DNA of 41,227 bases from Alphaproteobacteria bacterium (GCA_018823745.1 JAHJHR010000009.1:1-41227); one strand, 5' to 3'. Shown: positions 32,238-41,227, counted from the stretch's first letter. The notes: generated by a model from the letters alone, not told the origin. A program made the numbers and translations.

Positions 32238-33698
32238 ATGCCACAAATTACCTCGGCGCTATCACGCCGGACTTTACTGAGGGCGTGTGCTGTCGGCGCT
32301 GCCAGCCTGGGAATGCCGGGTCTTATGTTTCCTGCACGGGCGGCCAACATCCGGGAGTTTCCCTTGCGGGCCGCACCGGGTCTGGCGCGCCTCGTACCGA
32401 AACCGTACGGCGAGACACCTGCCTGGTGCTACAACGGCGCAGTCCCCGGCCCTGAAATCCGAGTGCGTCAGGGCGAGCGTCTCCGGATTGCTGTAGAGAA
32501 TGGGCTCGCCGAAGAGACCACTATCCACTGGCACGGCGTCAGGGTGCCGAACGCCATGGATGGCGTCCCGCATCTCAACCAGCCGCCGATCGCGCCAGGC
32601 GGGACCTTCATCTACGAGTTCGACGCGGTCGATGCTGGCACCTTTTGGTATCACCCGCATCAGCGCAGCTTCGAGCAGGTCGGGCGGGGCCTCTACGGGC
32701 CGCTGATCGTCGAGGAGCCAGAGCCTCCTCAGGTAGACCGGGAAGTCGTCTGGGTGCTCGACGACTGGCGTCTCACCAGGGCCGCTGAGATCAGCGACGA
32801 TTTTGGTAACGGCCATGATATCAGCCACAATGGCCGTATCGGCAACACCGTCACAATCAACGGTCATGTGCAGAATACGCTTCCGGTGCGCAGCGGCGAG
32901 CGCATCCGGCTGCGGCTCATCAATGCCGCGAATGCGCGCATCTTCGGGCTCGACTTTCAGGACCTGAAACCAACCGTCATCGCGCTCGACGGCCAGCCGG
33001 TGATCCCGCACGCACCCGCGGACGGACTGGTCGCACTCGGGCCGGCCATGCGTGTCGACCTGATCCTCGACATGACCGGCAAGCCTGGCAGCCGGGTGCA
33101 GGTCGTCGACAGATTCTATCGAGGGCTCGAATACCGGCTCGTCGACCTTGCCTATGATGAGACGCCACTCCGGGACAGTACGCCCGATTGGCCCATAGCC
33201 CTCCCCGCCAATCCCATACCCGAACCCGATCTTGCCGGAGCGAATCGCCATGAGGTGATCTTCAACGGCGGCATGATGGGCGGGATAGTGATGGCGGAGA
33301 TGGGCGGCAGCATGGGTGAAAGCCGCCGGAACGGCATGGGTGGCGGCATGATGGGCATGATGCACGGGCAGAGCATCTGGTTCATCAACGGGAAGGCCGC
33401 CGAGGGCCATGTGCTGGATCCGATGCTGACGCTCGAACGCAACCGTTCGCATGTGATCGTCATGACCAATGCGACGGCGTGGCACCACCCGATCCACCTG
33501 CACGGCCATTCCTTCCGGGTGATCTCGCGCAACGGCGCGCCGACGCCGCACCGCGAATGGCAGGACACCGTGCTGATGGCACCGCGGGAGAAGGTCGAGA
33601 TCGCCTTTGTCGCCGACAATTCGGGCGACTGGATGTTCCACTGCCACATCCTCGAACACCAGGCCGGCGGAATGATGGGCGTCATCCGCGTTGCCTGA
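32238..33698 (+). CDS. Multicopper oxidase (CueO-like) of copper module B
   Basis: A 486-residue multicopper oxidase with a twin-arginine-like signal ([15 protein letters not shown], residues 9-23). The copper clusters are [23 protein letters not shown] and [14 protein letters not shown] Met/Gly-rich loop ([12 protein letters not shown] and neighbours, about residues 345-378) resembles the Met-rich segment of CueO that binds substrate Cu(I). It is about 95 residues shorter than the CopA oxidase at 2596 and of a different subtype, so the window carries two distinct periplasmic copper oxidases. Confidence 0.94.
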   Translation: MPQITSALSRRTLLRACAVGAASLGMPGLMFPARAANIREFPLRAAPGLARLVPKPYGETPAWCYNGAVPGPEIRVRQGERLRIAVENGLAEETTIHWHGVRVPNAMDGVPHLNQPPIAPGGTFIYEFDAVDAGTFWYHPHQRSFEQVGRGLYGPLIVEEPEPPQVDREVVWVLDDWRLTRAAEISDDFGNGHDISHNGRIGNTVTINGHVQNTLPVRSGERIRLRLINAANARIFGLDFQDLKPTVIALDGQPVIPHAPADGLVALGPAMRVDLILDMTGKPGSRVQVVDRFYRGLEYRLVDLAYDETPLRDSTPDWPIALPANPIPEPDLAGANRHEVIFNGGMMGGIVMAEMGGSMGESRRNGMGGGMMGMMHGQSIWFINGKAAEGHVLDPMLTLERNRSHVIVMTNATAWHHPIHLHGHSFRVISRNGAPTPHREWQDTVLMAPREKVEIAFVADNSGDWMFHCHILEHQAGGMMGVIRVA

Positions 33699-33722
33699 TC
33701 CACAAAATCAAGGAGAAACAAC

Positions 33723-34169
33723 ATGCGCAAGTTTATCGCTGCTGCCCTCGCCGCCATCGTGTTCGGTGCGGGCGTTTATTCCACGAGCGCATCGCACGCG
33801 GCCTCAGGGGATGTGACCCTCTACAAGAATCCGCAATGCGGCTGCTGCGAAGCCTATGCCGACTATCTGCACGAGAACGGTTTCACCGTCACCGTCAAGC
33901 CCACCCACGAGCTCGTCACCATGAGCCGCGAGGCCGGCATCCCGGACGACTTTCAGGGCTGCCACCTGGCCTTCATCGACGACTACGTGGTGAGCGGTCA
34001 TGTGCCCGTCGCGACCGTCAACCGGCTGCTCTCGGAGCGTCCGGACATCAAGGGCGTGACCCTGCCCGGCATGCCGATGGGATCGCCCGGCATGAGCGGC
34101 GCCAAGACCGAAGACTTCACGGTCTACGCGGTGGGCAACGGCAACCCATCCATATACGCAGTCGAGTAA
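33723..34169 (+). CDS. DUF411 metal-binding protein
   Basis: A 148-residue exported protein (signal peptide about residues 1-26) with the DUF411 hallmark [16 protein letters not shown], a CxCC motif, and later [17 protein letters not shown] and [14 protein letters not shown]411 proteins occur throughout proteobacterial copper operons and probably bind Cu(I). It follows the oxidase by 24 bases, preceded by an AAGGAGA ribosome site. Confidence 0.92.
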   Translation: MRKFIAAALAAIVFGAGVYSTSASHAASGDVTLYKNPQCGCCEAYADYLHENGFTVTVKPTHELVTMSREAGIPDDFQGCHLAFIDDYVVSGHVPVATVNRLLSERPDIKGVTLPGMPMGSPGMSGAKTEDFTVYAVGNGNPSIYAVE

Positions 34170-34181
34170 GGAGTTTTCCAG

Positions 34182-34337
34182 ATGAACAACGCACCGACCG
34201 GCATGGGTATGGGCATGATGGACGGCATGGGCGGCATGATGATGTGGGGCATGGGCCTTGTCTGGCTGCTTGCGATCATCCTGCTCGTCCTCGGCATTGC
34301 GGCGCTGGTCAAATACCTCTTCTGGGGCAAGCGCTGA
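34182..34337 (+). CDS. Met/Gly-rich single-helix membrane miniprotein
   Basis: A 51-residue protein with an N-terminal half made almost only of Met and Gly ([19 protein letters not shown]), then one membrane helix ([18 protein letters not shown]) and a basic end (KYLFWGKR). It has an AAGGAG site upstream and overlaps the cytochrome start by ATGA. The Met cluster would lie at the membrane surface and could bind Cu(I), perhaps guiding it to the oxidase or the cytochrome. Function is inferred from composition and place. Confidence 0.75.
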   Translation: MNNAPTGMGMGMMDGMGGMMMWGMGLVWLLAIILLVLGIAALVKYLFWGKR

Positions 34338-34801
34338 TGAAGCGCGCCGTTCCTGGCACCTCGATACTGCTCGGCGGAAGCGCCGTGGCCGGGCTGATCT
34401 GGGTCGGATTTGACCGGAGCGGTTCGGCGGAGGCATCCGGCGAACGGCTCGAACGCGGGCGAGCGATCTATGCGGCGAACTGCGCGTCCTGTCATGGCGC
34501 GAATCTCGAAGGCCAGCCGGACTGGAAGAGCCGCCTTCCGTCCGGTCACCTGCCCGCGCCGCCGCATGACGCTTCGGGACACACATGGCATCACCCCGAC
34601 GGCGTTTTGTTCCGCATCACCAAGCAAGGGCCTGCAGCCGTTGTTGGCGGCGGCTACCAGAGCGACATGCCCAGTTTCACCGACGTGTTGTCCGACGACG
34701 AAATCCGCGCCGCCCTGGACTTCATCAAGAGCATCTGGCCTGAGCGAGAGCGGCAGCATCAGGCAGAGTTGAGCCGCCGCGAAAAAGGGGAGAGCCGATG
34801 A
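34337..34801 (+). CDS. c-type cytochrome (copper module B)
   Basis: A 154-residue monohaem cytochrome c with an N-terminal signal or anchor and the haem motif CASCH near residue 51, followed by [10 protein letters not shown] and [19 protein letters not shown] supplies a possible distal Met. It is a paralogue of the protein at 1100-1570. It overlaps the genes on both sides by four bases, so the miniprotein, the cytochrome and the thioredoxin are tightly coupled. It could take electrons from copper oxidation. Confidence 0.9.
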   Translation: MKRAVPGTSILLGGSAVAGLIWVGFDRSGSAEASGERLERGRAIYAANCASCHGANLEGQPDWKSRLPSGHLPAPPHDASGHTWHHPDGVLFRITKQGPAAVVGGGYQSDMPSFTDVLSDDEIRAALDFIKSIWPERERQHQAELSRREKGESR

Positions 34802-35343
34802 AGAGTTTGTCCGCACTCATATTCGTATTGGCGCTGAGCTTCTCGACCGCGACGATGGCGGACGGGCCGAATGCCGTCCCGCTGCACGACACGCCGCAGC
34901 CGCTACCGACAATCTCGTTCGCTGACGAACACGGTAACGCGCTCACGCTGGACCGATGGCACGGCAAGGTCGTCCTTCTCAACCTCTGGGCCACCTGGTG
35001 CGCCCCTTGCCGCCACGAGATGCCGACACTGGACCGCCTTCAGGCCAAGCTTGGCAGCGATCGCTTCGAGGTCGTGACCCTCTCGATAGACCGCGCCGGC
35101 GTCGGTGTCGTCCGCCGGTTCTTCGACGAGATCGGCATTCGGCATCTGGGCATCTTCATCGACGACACGATGAAGGCATCGCGCGAGCTCCGTGTCTACG
35201 GCCTCCCGAGGACACTACTTATCGGACTGGATGGACGGGAGCTCGGCCGGCTGATCGGACCAGCCGAATGGGACACACCGGAGATGGTCGCCTTCTTCGC
35301 AGGCGTCATCGCCGAGCACGCAGGAAAGGAATCGACAAGATGA
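34798..35343 (+). CDS. TlpA/ResA-like periplasmic thioredoxin
   Basis: A 181-residue protein with a signal peptide (about residues 1-21) and a thioredoxin fold with active site [13 protein letters not shown] (CAPC near residue 66) and a cis-Pro in [10 protein letters not shown]. This is the TlpA/ResA/DsbE type that reduces cysteines for cytochrome c maturation or copper sites. CcdA, encoded later in the cluster, would supply its electrons across the membrane. Confidence 0.92.
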   Translation: MKSLSALIFVLALSFSTATMADGPNAVPLHDTPQPLPTISFADEHGNALTLDRWHGKVVLLNLWATWCAPCRHEMPTLDRLQAKLGSDRFEVVTLSIDRAGVGVVRRFFDEIGIRHLGIFIDDTMKASRELRVYGLPRTLLIGLDGRELGRLIGPAEWDTPEMVAFFAGVIAEHAGKESTR

Positions 35344-35636
35344 TCACGAAACGGACCGCCGCAAATGCGACCCCGCGTATCCCATTATCCCACCGAGTGC
35401 TCTGGCTGTCGAAACGCCGGATTGTCCTCCTTACGAGTTTCGGGGCGCTGGCTGCAGGACTTGCCCTGAACTGGGGCTGGCTGACGGCGGTCGGCGCGGC
35501 GCCGATCCTAATCGCCCTCGCACCCTGCGCCGCGATGTGCGCCCTCGGCCTGTGCATGCGCGGCGGCGGGACAAAGTCTTGCGCGACCCATGGCGAGACG
35601 GATGCGGGCCCGTCGCCGCAGAGCCGACAGGAATGA
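35340..35636 (+). CDS. Small Cys-containing membrane protein
   Basis: A 98-residue protein with a basic N-terminus and two hydrophobic stretches (about residues 28-43 and 47-66). The second holds CAAMCALGLCM, three cysteines that could bind metal within or near the membrane. It overlaps the TlpA-like gene (ATGA). I do not recognise a family. It is probably part of the same copper unit. Confidence 0.7.
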   Translation: MITKRTAANATPRIPLSHRVLWLSKRRIVLLTSFGALAAGLALNWGWLTAVGAAPILIALAPCAAMCALGLCMRGGGTKSCATHGETDAGPSPQSRQE

Positions 35637-35683
35637 TGCCACCTACCGGTGTCATCGATCGCAGGGATGTTCAGGGAGAAGAC

Positions 35684-36376
35684 ATGAGTCTCGCACGATT
35701 AACCGCTGTTCTGATCGGCGCATTTGCCGTCGCCATGCCGGCATTGGCGCACCATCCGGGCGCCGATCTCGACCGGGTCATGGGCAGCAAGGAGCAGTTC
35801 TTTCAGGCTATCGACAGCCCGGCCCCGCTCTTCGAGCTGGCTGATGCCGATGGGAAAATCGTCAAGCTATCGGACTTCGCCGACAAGATCGTCGTACTGA
35901 ACTTCATCTTTGCCGGCTGCACAGATGTCTGCCCGCTACACTCGGCCCTGATCGCGGACGTCCAGTCGAAGATCAATATCACGCCGATGAAGGACATGGT
36001 CCAGTTCATCACGGTGACGACCGATCCCGATCTCGACACGGCGGATGTTCTAAGGAGCTATGGTGAGCCGCATGGCCTCGACCCGCACAACTGGATGTTT
36101 TTGACCCACCGCCCGGGTGATCCCGAGGATGCGACGCGAAAGCTTTCGGAGACCTACAACGTCAAGTTCCAGCCGCTGGATGACGGACAGCAGATGCATG
36201 GCGTGGCGACCCACGTGATCGACCGCGGCGGGCGGTTTGCCGCCAAGTTCCACGGCCTGCGCTTCGAACCGCTCAACCTGGTGCTTTACATCAACGGGCT
36301 GACCAACGCCCCCTCTCGCCCGTCCAAGCCGGCAGAGGCGGGCTGGTGGGACAGCGTCAAGGGGCTGTTCCGATGA
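35684..36376 (+). CDS. Sco1/SenC-family protein with His-rich ends (copper module B)
   Basis: A 230-residue Sco-type protein with a signal peptide (about residues 1-21, ending in ALAHH). The motif FAGCTDVCPLHSALI keeps the CxxxC copper site, and the conserved His is in QMHGVATHVID. I chose ATG 35684, which has AGGGAG upstream and gives a proper signal peptide. It overlaps the following gene by ATGA. It is the third Sco homologue in the window and the most divergent. Confidence 0.88.
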   Translation: MSLARLTAVLIGAFAVAMPALAHHPGADLDRVMGSKEQFFQAIDSPAPLFELADADGKIVKLSDFADKIVVLNFIFAGCTDVCPLHSALIADVQSKINITPMKDMVQFITVTTDPDLDTADVLRSYGEPHGLDPHNWMFLTHRPGDPEDATRKLSETYNVKFQPLDDGQQMHGVATHVIDRGGRFAAKFHGLRFEPLNLVLYINGLTNAPSRPSKPAEAGWWDSVKGLFR

Positions 36377-36885
36377 CGGCCGCGCATTCGAGCGATGGAC
36401 TTTTCGGCGCCGCAAGTGCTGGCGGATGGCTGTCTGCGCTGCGCCGCTACATCGTCTTCATCGCCGTCGCGAACCTCGTCTGGGAGTTCGCGCACATGCC
36501 ACTCTACACGCTGTGGGAAACCGGATCGACCGGCGAAATAGTCTTCGCCGCCGTGCATTGCACCGGTGGCGATATCCTCATCGCGCTCAGCACGGTCATG
36601 CTTGCGCTGTTTCTCGCTGGCAGCCCCGCTTGGCCAGCCATCCGGACAGGCCGCGTTGTCATGCTGACAATTGCCTTCGGTCTTGGCTACACGCTGTTTA
36701 GCGAATGGCTCAATATCGAAGTACGGCAGGCATGGGCTTATCGGGATATCATGCCAGTCATTCCCGTCATCGACGCCGGTCTCAGCCCGGTGTTGCAATG
36801 GATACTCGTTCCCCTGGCGGCCTTCCGCTTCGCAACCCGAAGTTGGCCCGGACAGAGCCGAAGGGCGGTTGGTACCGATGTTTGA
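36373..36885 (+). CDS. Uncharacterised integral membrane protein
   Basis: A 170-residue protein with about four membrane segments (near residues 25-42, 63-88, 96-115 and 130-150). A notable motif is AAVHCTGGDILIAL, with His and Cys at a membrane boundary. Its start overlaps the Sco stop and its end overlaps ccdA by eight bases, so it is coupled to both. Homologues are, to my knowledge, seen mainly in copper or Sco neighbourhoods. Function is unknown. Confidence 0.72.
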   Translation: MTAAHSSDGLFGAASAGGWLSALRRYIVFIAVANLVWEFAHMPLYTLWETGSTGEIVFAAVHCTGGDILIALSTVMLALFLAGSPAWPAIRTGRVVMLTIAFGLGYTLFSEWLNIEVRQAWAYRDIMPVIPVIDAGLSPVLQWILVPLAAFRFATRSWPGQSRRAVGTDV

Positions 36886-37615
36886 GCTGTCGGGCATCGG
36901 CATTGCCGCCGCCTTCATGGCCGGCACAATCTCCTTCGTCTCCCCCTGCGTCCTCCCGCTGGTGCCGGGATATGTCTCTTACGTCGCCGGACACACAGCC
37001 GGCGTCAGCGACCTCGATCCCGACGGCCGTCGGCGCCAGGCCGTCGTTATGAGCCTGTATTTTGTGCTGGGTTTCTCGACCATCTTCATGATCCTGGGAG
37101 CAAGTGCAACGGCGCTCGGCCAGATGCTTCTGAGCTACCGGTACGAACTGAACCTCGTCGGCGGCGCCATTGTTATCCTGTTCGGCCTGTTTATGATCGG
37201 CATGGCACGGATCAGCGTGTTGCAGCGAGAGGCCCGCTTCCACATGTCCATCACCGGGGGGCAGCCGCTATCCGCCTATATCCTCGGGCTCGCCTTTGGT
37301 TTTGGCTGGACACCCTGTATCGGGCCGATCCTCGGCACCATCCTCACCGCAAGCGCAACCACGGCCACGGTTGGAGAAGGAGTAGCGCTGCTCGCCATTT
37401 ACTCGGCCGGGCTTGGTGTGCCGTTCCTGCTCGCTGCCGCCTTTACTGACCGCCTGACCCGGCGCCTGCGAGCGATCGGTCGCATCGGACGACGGCTGCA
37501 TCAGATCGCCGGGCTGCTCATGGTCGCTATGGGCATCGCCATGATCACGGGGCAGCTCTCGGCGCTGTCTTACTGGCTGCTGGATACCTTTCCGATCCTG
37601 GGGATAGTCGGGTGA
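36878..37615 (+). CDS. ccdA: CcdA-family thiol-disulfide membrane transporter
   Basis: A 245-residue protein with six membrane segments and the CcdA signature: first cysteine in FVSPCVLPLVPGY (near residue 21) and second in GFGWTPCIGPILG (near residue 147). CcdA moves reducing equivalents from cytosolic thioredoxin to periplasmic thioredoxin-fold proteins. Likely clients here are the TlpA-like and Sco proteins. It ends copper module B's plus-strand operon. Confidence 0.94.
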   Translation: MFELSGIGIAAAFMAGTISFVSPCVLPLVPGYVSYVAGHTAGVSDLDPDGRRRQAVVMSLYFVLGFSTIFMILGASATALGQMLLSYRYELNLVGGAIVILFGLFMIGMARISVLQREARFHMSITGGQPLSAYILGLAFGFGWTPCIGPILGTILTASATTATVGEGVALLAIYSAGLGVPFLLAAAFTDRLTRRLRAIGRIGRRLHQIAGLLMVAMGIAMITGQLSALSYWLLDTFPILGIVG

Positions 37616-37871
37616 CCCCATCGCACCAGGACTAAGCCCGCTTTTGCACCTCGAAGAAGACCGGCAACAAAAGGACCAGCTGGGGCTGCAGGCGCCAGGC
37701 ATCGTCTACATGACCGCCCGATGATGAAGCCGTTCGTTCCGCCCTACTCCGGTGACCCAGGCGAAACTGCCTGGACTATGGGTTGCTGCCGGTTATCGCA
37801 TTGTTGTCACGCTGATGCTTTTCCAGCACCAATATCCCGCTCGCGTTCCAGTGCCAGCACATTGGTGCAGA
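37616..37871. other. Convergent gap between ccdA and the GDCCVxC gene
   Basis: About 255 bases where plus- and minus-strand operons converge. I see no gene, no strong terminator hairpin and no mobile-element end. Confidence 0.4.
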
Positions 37872-38108
37872 TCAATCGCCGTCCTGGCCACAACACCCGC
37901 CTGCATTCCCCTTAGCCCGCGATTCCTGGACCGGTGGACAGGGGGTGTCGCCGTAGGAGCAGAACACGCAGCAGTCCCCGGAGAGGGGGCGAAGCAGGCT
38001 TTTACATCCCTTGCACTCGTAGAAATACTGGCACGCATTCTCCGGCATCGTTTCCACCGAGACCTGCCCACAATCCGGGCAGGTAAGGGTCGAGTGCAGC
38101 ACCGCCAT
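37872..38108 (-). CDS. GDCCVxC-domain small Cys-rich protein
   Basis: A 78-residue protein with paired cysteines (TCPDCGQ, CKGCKSLL) of a zinc-ribbon type, the signature GDCCVFCSYGD and a CC near the end. It matches the GDCCVxC family, some members of which are selenoproteins; here the codons are ordinary Cys. I chose ATG 38108 because GAGGAGG lies six bases upstream. It follows the Cu+ ATPase and is probably a metal-binding accessory factor. Confidence 0.85.
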   Translation of the reverse strand: MAVLHSTLTCPDCGQVSVETMPENACQYFYECKGCKSLLRPLSGDCCVFCSYGDTPCPPVQESRAKGNAGGCCGQDGD

Positions 38109-38119
38109 CACGCGCCTCC

Positions 38120-40459
38120 TCAATCCCGCAGCCTCACGGCGCGCAGCCGCAGGGCGTTTCCGATGATGCTGACCGAGGACAGCGCCATGGCGGCGGCAGC
38201 GACGATCGGCGACAGCAGGATGCCCAGGAACGGGTAAAGGACGCCCGCCGCGATGGGCACGCCGGCCGCATTGTAGATGAAGGCGAAGAACAGGTTCTGG
38301 CGGATGTTCCGCATCGTCGCCTCGGACAGGCGCCGTGCCCTGACGATGCCCATCAGATCGCCGCGCAACAGGGTCACCCCGGCGCTCTCGATGGCCACAT
38401 CGGTGCCGGTGCCCATGGCGATGCCGACATCCGCAGCGGCCAGCGCCGGGGCATCGTTCACGCCGTCGCCGGCCATGGCGACCACCCGCCCCTCCTCGCG
38501 GAGTTGCTTGACGATTGCCGCCTTTTGTTCGGGCAGCACCTCGGCCTCCACGCGGTCGATACCGAGCTTTCTGGCTACTGCTTGTGCCGTGGTCCTGTTG
38601 TCGCCCGTCAGCATGACAACGGAGATGCCGTCCGCATGCAGCGCCCTTATGGCCGCTGGCGTCGTTTCCTTCACCGGATCGGCAATCGCGACGATTCCGG
38701 CAGGCTCACCATCGATAGCCGCCAGAATTGCCGTCGCGCCATCCTGGCGCAGCATATCGGCGATTTCTTCAAGCGGACCGGTTTCGATATCGTGCTCGCC
38801 AAGGAACCGGGCATTGCCCACCACGAGCTTTCGGCCATCGACCGTACCCAGCACGCCCTTGCCTGTCGGCGAATCGAAGTCGCTGGCCTGCAGCAGGTCG
38901 AGCGAGCGCTCTTTGGCGGCGGCCACGATGGCGGCGGCAAGAGGGTGTTCGCTGCTCTGTTCCAGGCTGGCGAGCAGGCGGAGCAGATCATCTTCCCCGA
39001 ACCCGCCGAGGGTCCTGATCGCGGTGACCTTCGGCCGGCCTTCCGTCAGGGTGCCGGTCTTGTCGACAATAACGGTATCGACCTTCTCCATGCGCTCCAG
39101 CGCTTCAGCATTCTTGATCAGAACGCCTTCCTGGGCTCCCCGGCCAACGCCCACCATAATCGACATCGGCGTTGCCAGCCCCAGCGCGCAGGGACAGGCA
39201 ATGATCAGCACGCTCACAGCCGCAATCAGCGCATAGCCCATCGCCGGCGCCGGCCCCCAAACGGACCAGGCCACGAAGGCCAGCAGCGCGATCAGGATGA
39301 CTGCCGGCACGAACCAGGACGAAACCAAATCCGCCAGCCGCTGGATTGGCGCGCGCGAGCGCTGCGCCTCGGACACCATGCGCACGATCTGCGCCAGCAT
39401 CGTATCGCGGCCGACCTTTTCCGCCTGCATGATGAAGCTGCCCTGGCCGTTGATCGTGCCGCCGATGACCTTGTCATCCGGCTGTTTGCGGACCGGCATG
39501 GATTCGCCGGTCACCATCGATTCGTCGACGCTGGAACCGCCTTCAGCGACAATTCCATCGACCGGCACGCGGTCGCCGGGGCGGACCCTCAGCCGGTCCC
39601 CGACCTGGACACGATCCAGCTCGACTTCCTCTTCCGAACCATCCTCCGACAGTCGCCGCGCAATCGTTGGCGACATGCCGAGCAGCGCCTTTATGGCCCC
39701 GGACGTCGTCTCCCGCGCCCGCAATTCCAGCACCTGCCCCAGCAGCACCAGAACGGTGATCACCGCTGCCGCTTCGAAATAGACGGCCACCGCCCCCTCT
39801 GCATCGCGAAACACGTCAGGGAAGATGCCGGGCGCCAGAGTGGCGACGATGCTGTACAGCCAGGCAACGCCGGTTCCCATGGCGATCAGGGTGAACATAT
39901 TGAGCGACCGGTTCACCACCGACTGCCAGCCCCTGACAAAGAACGGCCATCCCGCCCAGAGCACCACCGGCGTGGCCAGGACCAGCTGGATCCAGTTCGA
40001 TATCTGCGCCGGAATCAGATGCGACAATCCCGTCAGATGGCCGCCCATCTCCAGCAGGAAGACGGGTGCAGCCAGCGCGAGGCCGATCCAGAATCGCCGC
40101 GACATGTCGGCGAGTTCCGGGTTCGGTCCTTCATCCAGTGAGACCTCCGCCGGCTCCAGCGCCATGCCGCAGATCGGGCAGCTGCCGGGGCCGGTCTGGC
40201 GGATTTCAGGGTGCATCGGGCAGGTGTAAACCGCGTCTGTCTGCGGTGCCTCCGCTGCCGGCCTGGAACCAAAATACGCTTCCGGATCGGCGGTGAATTT
40301 ATCCTGGCAGCGCGATGAGCAGAAATAATAAGGCTTGCCCTGATGGGAAGCGCGATGCGTTGCCGTATGGGGATCGACCGACATCCCGCAAACCAGGTCC
40401 TTCGCCGTCTCAGCTCCCGACGGAATATCAGACACCGCGTGATGATGATCGTGGTCCAT
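38120..40459 (-). CDS. copA: Cu+-exporting P1B-type ATPase with YHS-type N-terminus
   Basis: A 779-residue copper ATPase. Instead of HMA domains, the N-terminus has a His-rich start (MDHDHHHAV), a YHS/TRASH-like domain ([27 protein letters not shown]) and a heavy-metal-binding [15 protein letters not shown] segment. The membrane site CPC is near residue 420 ([11 protein letters not shown], the Cu+ form), DKTGTLTEG near 464, followed by MLTGDN and [10 protein letters not shown]. It pumps Cu+ out of the cytosol. It lies behind a CueR-type operator and before the GDCCVxC gene. Confidence 0.94.
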   Translation of the reverse strand: MDHDHHHAVSDIPSGAETAKDLVCGMSVDPHTATHRASHQGKPYYFCSSRCQDKFTADPEAYFGSRPAAEAPQTDAVYTCPMHPEIRQTGPGSCPICGMALEPAEVSLDEGPNPELADMSRRFWIGLALAAPVFLLEMGGHLTGLSHLIPAQISNWIQLVLATPVVLWAGWPFFVRGWQSVVNRSLNMFTLIAMGTGVAWLYSIVATLAPGIFPDVFRDAEGAVAVYFEAAAVITVLVLLGQVLELRARETTSGAIKALLGMSPTIARRLSEDGSEEEVELDRVQVGDRLRVRPGDRVPVDGIVAEGGSSVDESMVTGESMPVRKQPDDKVIGGTINGQGSFIMQAEKVGRDTMLAQIVRMVSEAQRSRAPIQRLADLVSSWFVPAVILIALLAFVAWSVWGPAPAMGYALIAAVSVLIIACPCALGLATPMSIMVGVGRGAQEGVLIKNAEALERMEKVDTVIVDKTGTLTEGRPKVTAIRTLGGFGEDDLLRLLASLEQSSEHPLAAAIVAAAKERSLDLLQASDFDSPTGKGVLGTVDGRKLVVGNARFLGEHDIETGPLEEIADMLRQDGATAILAAIDGEPAGIVAIADPVKETTPAAIRALHADGISVVMLTGDNRTTAQAVARKLGIDRVEAEVLPEQKAAIVKQLREEGRVVAMAGDGVNDAPALAAADVGIAMGTGTDVAIESAGVTLLRGDLMGIVRARRLSEATMRNIRQNLFFAFIYNAAGVPIAAGVLYPFLGILLSPIVAAAAMALSSVSIIGNALRLRAVRLRD

Positions 40460-40487
40460 ACTTGCAAATCTTTCGCTGTCTTGTTTC

Positions 40488-40518
40488 AGCGTGAGGGTTC
40501 CAGCGGTTGGAAGCTCAA
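40488..40518 (-). promoter_or_regulatory. CueR-type operator of the Cu+ ATPase gene
   Basis: On the minus strand TTGAGC (40518-40513), a 19-base spacer beginning with the perfect dyad TTCCAACCGCTGGAA (40512-40498, apart from its centre), and CACGCT (40493-40488). The -10 box is poor, but the 19-base spacing and dyad match the other copper promoters here. It fits in the 63-base gap between the permease and the ATPase. Confidence 0.62.
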
Positions 40519-40522
40519 GCCA

Positions 40523-41227
40523 TTAAAGGGAACCGTGATCGCCTTCCCTGACCGGATTGCGCGCCAGGAAAACCCGCATGAACAGGAACACCAGCGCCAT
40601 GCCGATCACGCCGAGCACGACGATAAGGGGATCAGACTGCCACTTCATCGCGGCGAAGGCGGTCAGCACCACTGCGTCGAGCGCCATGGCCGTCAGCAGG
40701 ACCCATCCCTTCGCGCCGATCTCCTCGCGCAGGTGCCGGAACACACCGAAATGAATGATTATGTCCATCACCAGATAGAAAAAAGCCCCAAGCGAGGCGA
40801 TGCGGCTGAGGTCGAAGAAGACCGTCAGGAATCCTGCGATAACGACGGTGTAGACAAGCGTGTGGTCCTTGATCGTGCCCGGCATCCCGAAATGGCTGTG
40901 CGGGATCATCTTCATGTCGGTCAGCATTGCCAGCATCCGCGAGACCGCGAACACGCTGGCGATCAGACCCGACGCGGTGGCCACCAGCGCCAGCGCCACC
41001 GTCAGGTAGAAGCCAGTCTTGCCGAGCGCGGGCTCGGCGGCCTCGGCCAGCGCGTAATCCTTCGCCGCCACGATACGGTCGAGCGGCAGGCTGGACCCGA
41101 CCGCGAAGGCCACCAGCAGATAGACGACGACACAGATGGCGATCGACCAGATGATGGCCCGGCCCACATTGCGGTGCAGGTCGGTGACCTCTGCACCGCT
41201 GTTGGTAATGGTCGTGAACCCCTTGAA
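40523..41227 (-). CDS. APC-family amino acid permease, N-terminal end outside window
   Basis: The C-terminal 234 residues of an APC permease, with several membrane segments and the end NPVREGDHGSL. The frame stays open to the window edge, where FKGFTTITNSGAEVTDL matches the other copy. It is a paralogue of the permease at 1-966 in the same orientation, about 89% identical over the shared 363 bases. It lies upstream of the Cu+ ATPase. Substrate is unknown. Confidence 0.85.
   Translation of the reverse strand, partial: FKGFTTITNSGAEVTDLHRNVGRAIIWSIAICVVVYLLVAFAVGSSLPLDRIVAAKDYALAEAAEPALGKTGFYLTVALALVATASGLIASVFAVSRMLAMLTDMKMIPHSHFGMPGTIKDHTLVYTVVIAGFLTVFFDLSRIASLGAFFYLVMDIIIHFGVFRHLREEIGAKGWVLLTAMALDAVVLTAFAAMKWQSDPLIVVLGVIGMALVFLFMRVFLARNPVREGDHGSL

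Noticed and set aside
32274..33659. Long minus-strand open frame opposite the multicopper oxidase gene
   Set aside because: Same artefact. The plus-strand oxidase has all copper clusters.
37752..38237. Plus-strand open frame opposite the GDCCVxC gene
   Set aside because: No ribosome site and no recognisable family. It runs antisense through a convincing small Cys-rich gene.
1..41227. Matching ends (1-363 and 40865-41227) read as terminal overlap of a circular contig
   Set aside because: The copies differ at about 40 positions, too many for an assembly overlap. They are paralogous genes.

Overview
This is a GC-rich, gene-dense window, most likely alphaproteobacterial plasmid DNA or a plasmid-derived segment. 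The grounds are an RPA-type RepA next to direct iterons, a ParA/ribbon-helix-helix partition pair with its own repeat field, HipA-type genes, and alphaproteobacterial-style copper genes (CopA/CopB oxidase pair, Sco, PCu(A)C, DUF411, GDCCVxC). I see no rRNA, tRNA or CRISPR array. I do not claim a genus. LAYOUT: (1) 1-5443, minus strand: copper module A, with an APC permease (cut by the window edge), cytochrome c, CopZ-like chaperone, CopB, CopA oxidase, a cupredoxin and a small secreted protein. Two CueR-type promoters drive it. (2) 5561-7719: decayed DNA, with a ChrB_N-like gene behind an operator-promoter, a truncated COG4280-like membrane gene, and fragments of a sensor kinase and a PAP2 phosphatase. 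(3) 7722-11115: the replicon, with RepA, 11 iterons, ParA, a ribbon-helix-helix partner and centromere-like repeats. (4) 11745-15742: a HipA gene whose start codon reads ATA, a large helix-turn-helix partner, a second and different iteron array, and a truncated second HipA. (5) 15970-21426, plus strand: a tight five-gene defence-like operon with an N4-cytosine-type methyltransferase, a BglII/BstYI-family protein, a ParB-like protein, an SNF2-family helicase and a DUF3883 nuclease-like protein. (6) 21474-31458: an IS3-family remnant, then a Zn/Cd/Pb module with a CadA/ZntA-type ATPase, a MerR-family regulator and an eight-gene minus-strand operon (Sco, DsbB, DsbA-like, PCu(A)C, Sco, M23 peptidase, LspA, Lnt). 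Near-identical MerR-type operators lie before the ATPase and before the eight-gene operon. (7) 31756-41227: copper module B, with a secreted Cys-rich protein, multicopper oxidase, DUF411 protein, Met-rich miniprotein, cytochrome c, TlpA-like thioredoxin, Sco, membrane proteins and CcdA. On the minus strand follow a GDCCVxC protein, a Cu+ ATPase with its own CueR-type operator, and a second APC permease (cut by the window edge). HOW THE GENES WORK TOGETHER: copper would be exported from the cytosol by the ATPase, oxidised and bound in the periplasm by the oxidases, cupredoxin and small proteins, and handed to thiol and Sco chaperones. Zn/Cd/Pb would be pumped out by the CadA-type ATPase under the MerR regulator, which seems also to control an envelope-repair set. 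The two APC permease genes lie in the same orientation at the two ends and are about 89% identical over 363 bases. They could recombine to excise or integrate the roughly 40 kb between them, which carries its own replication and partition genes. The strongest candidate for an undescribed system is the five-gene operon at 15970-21426.
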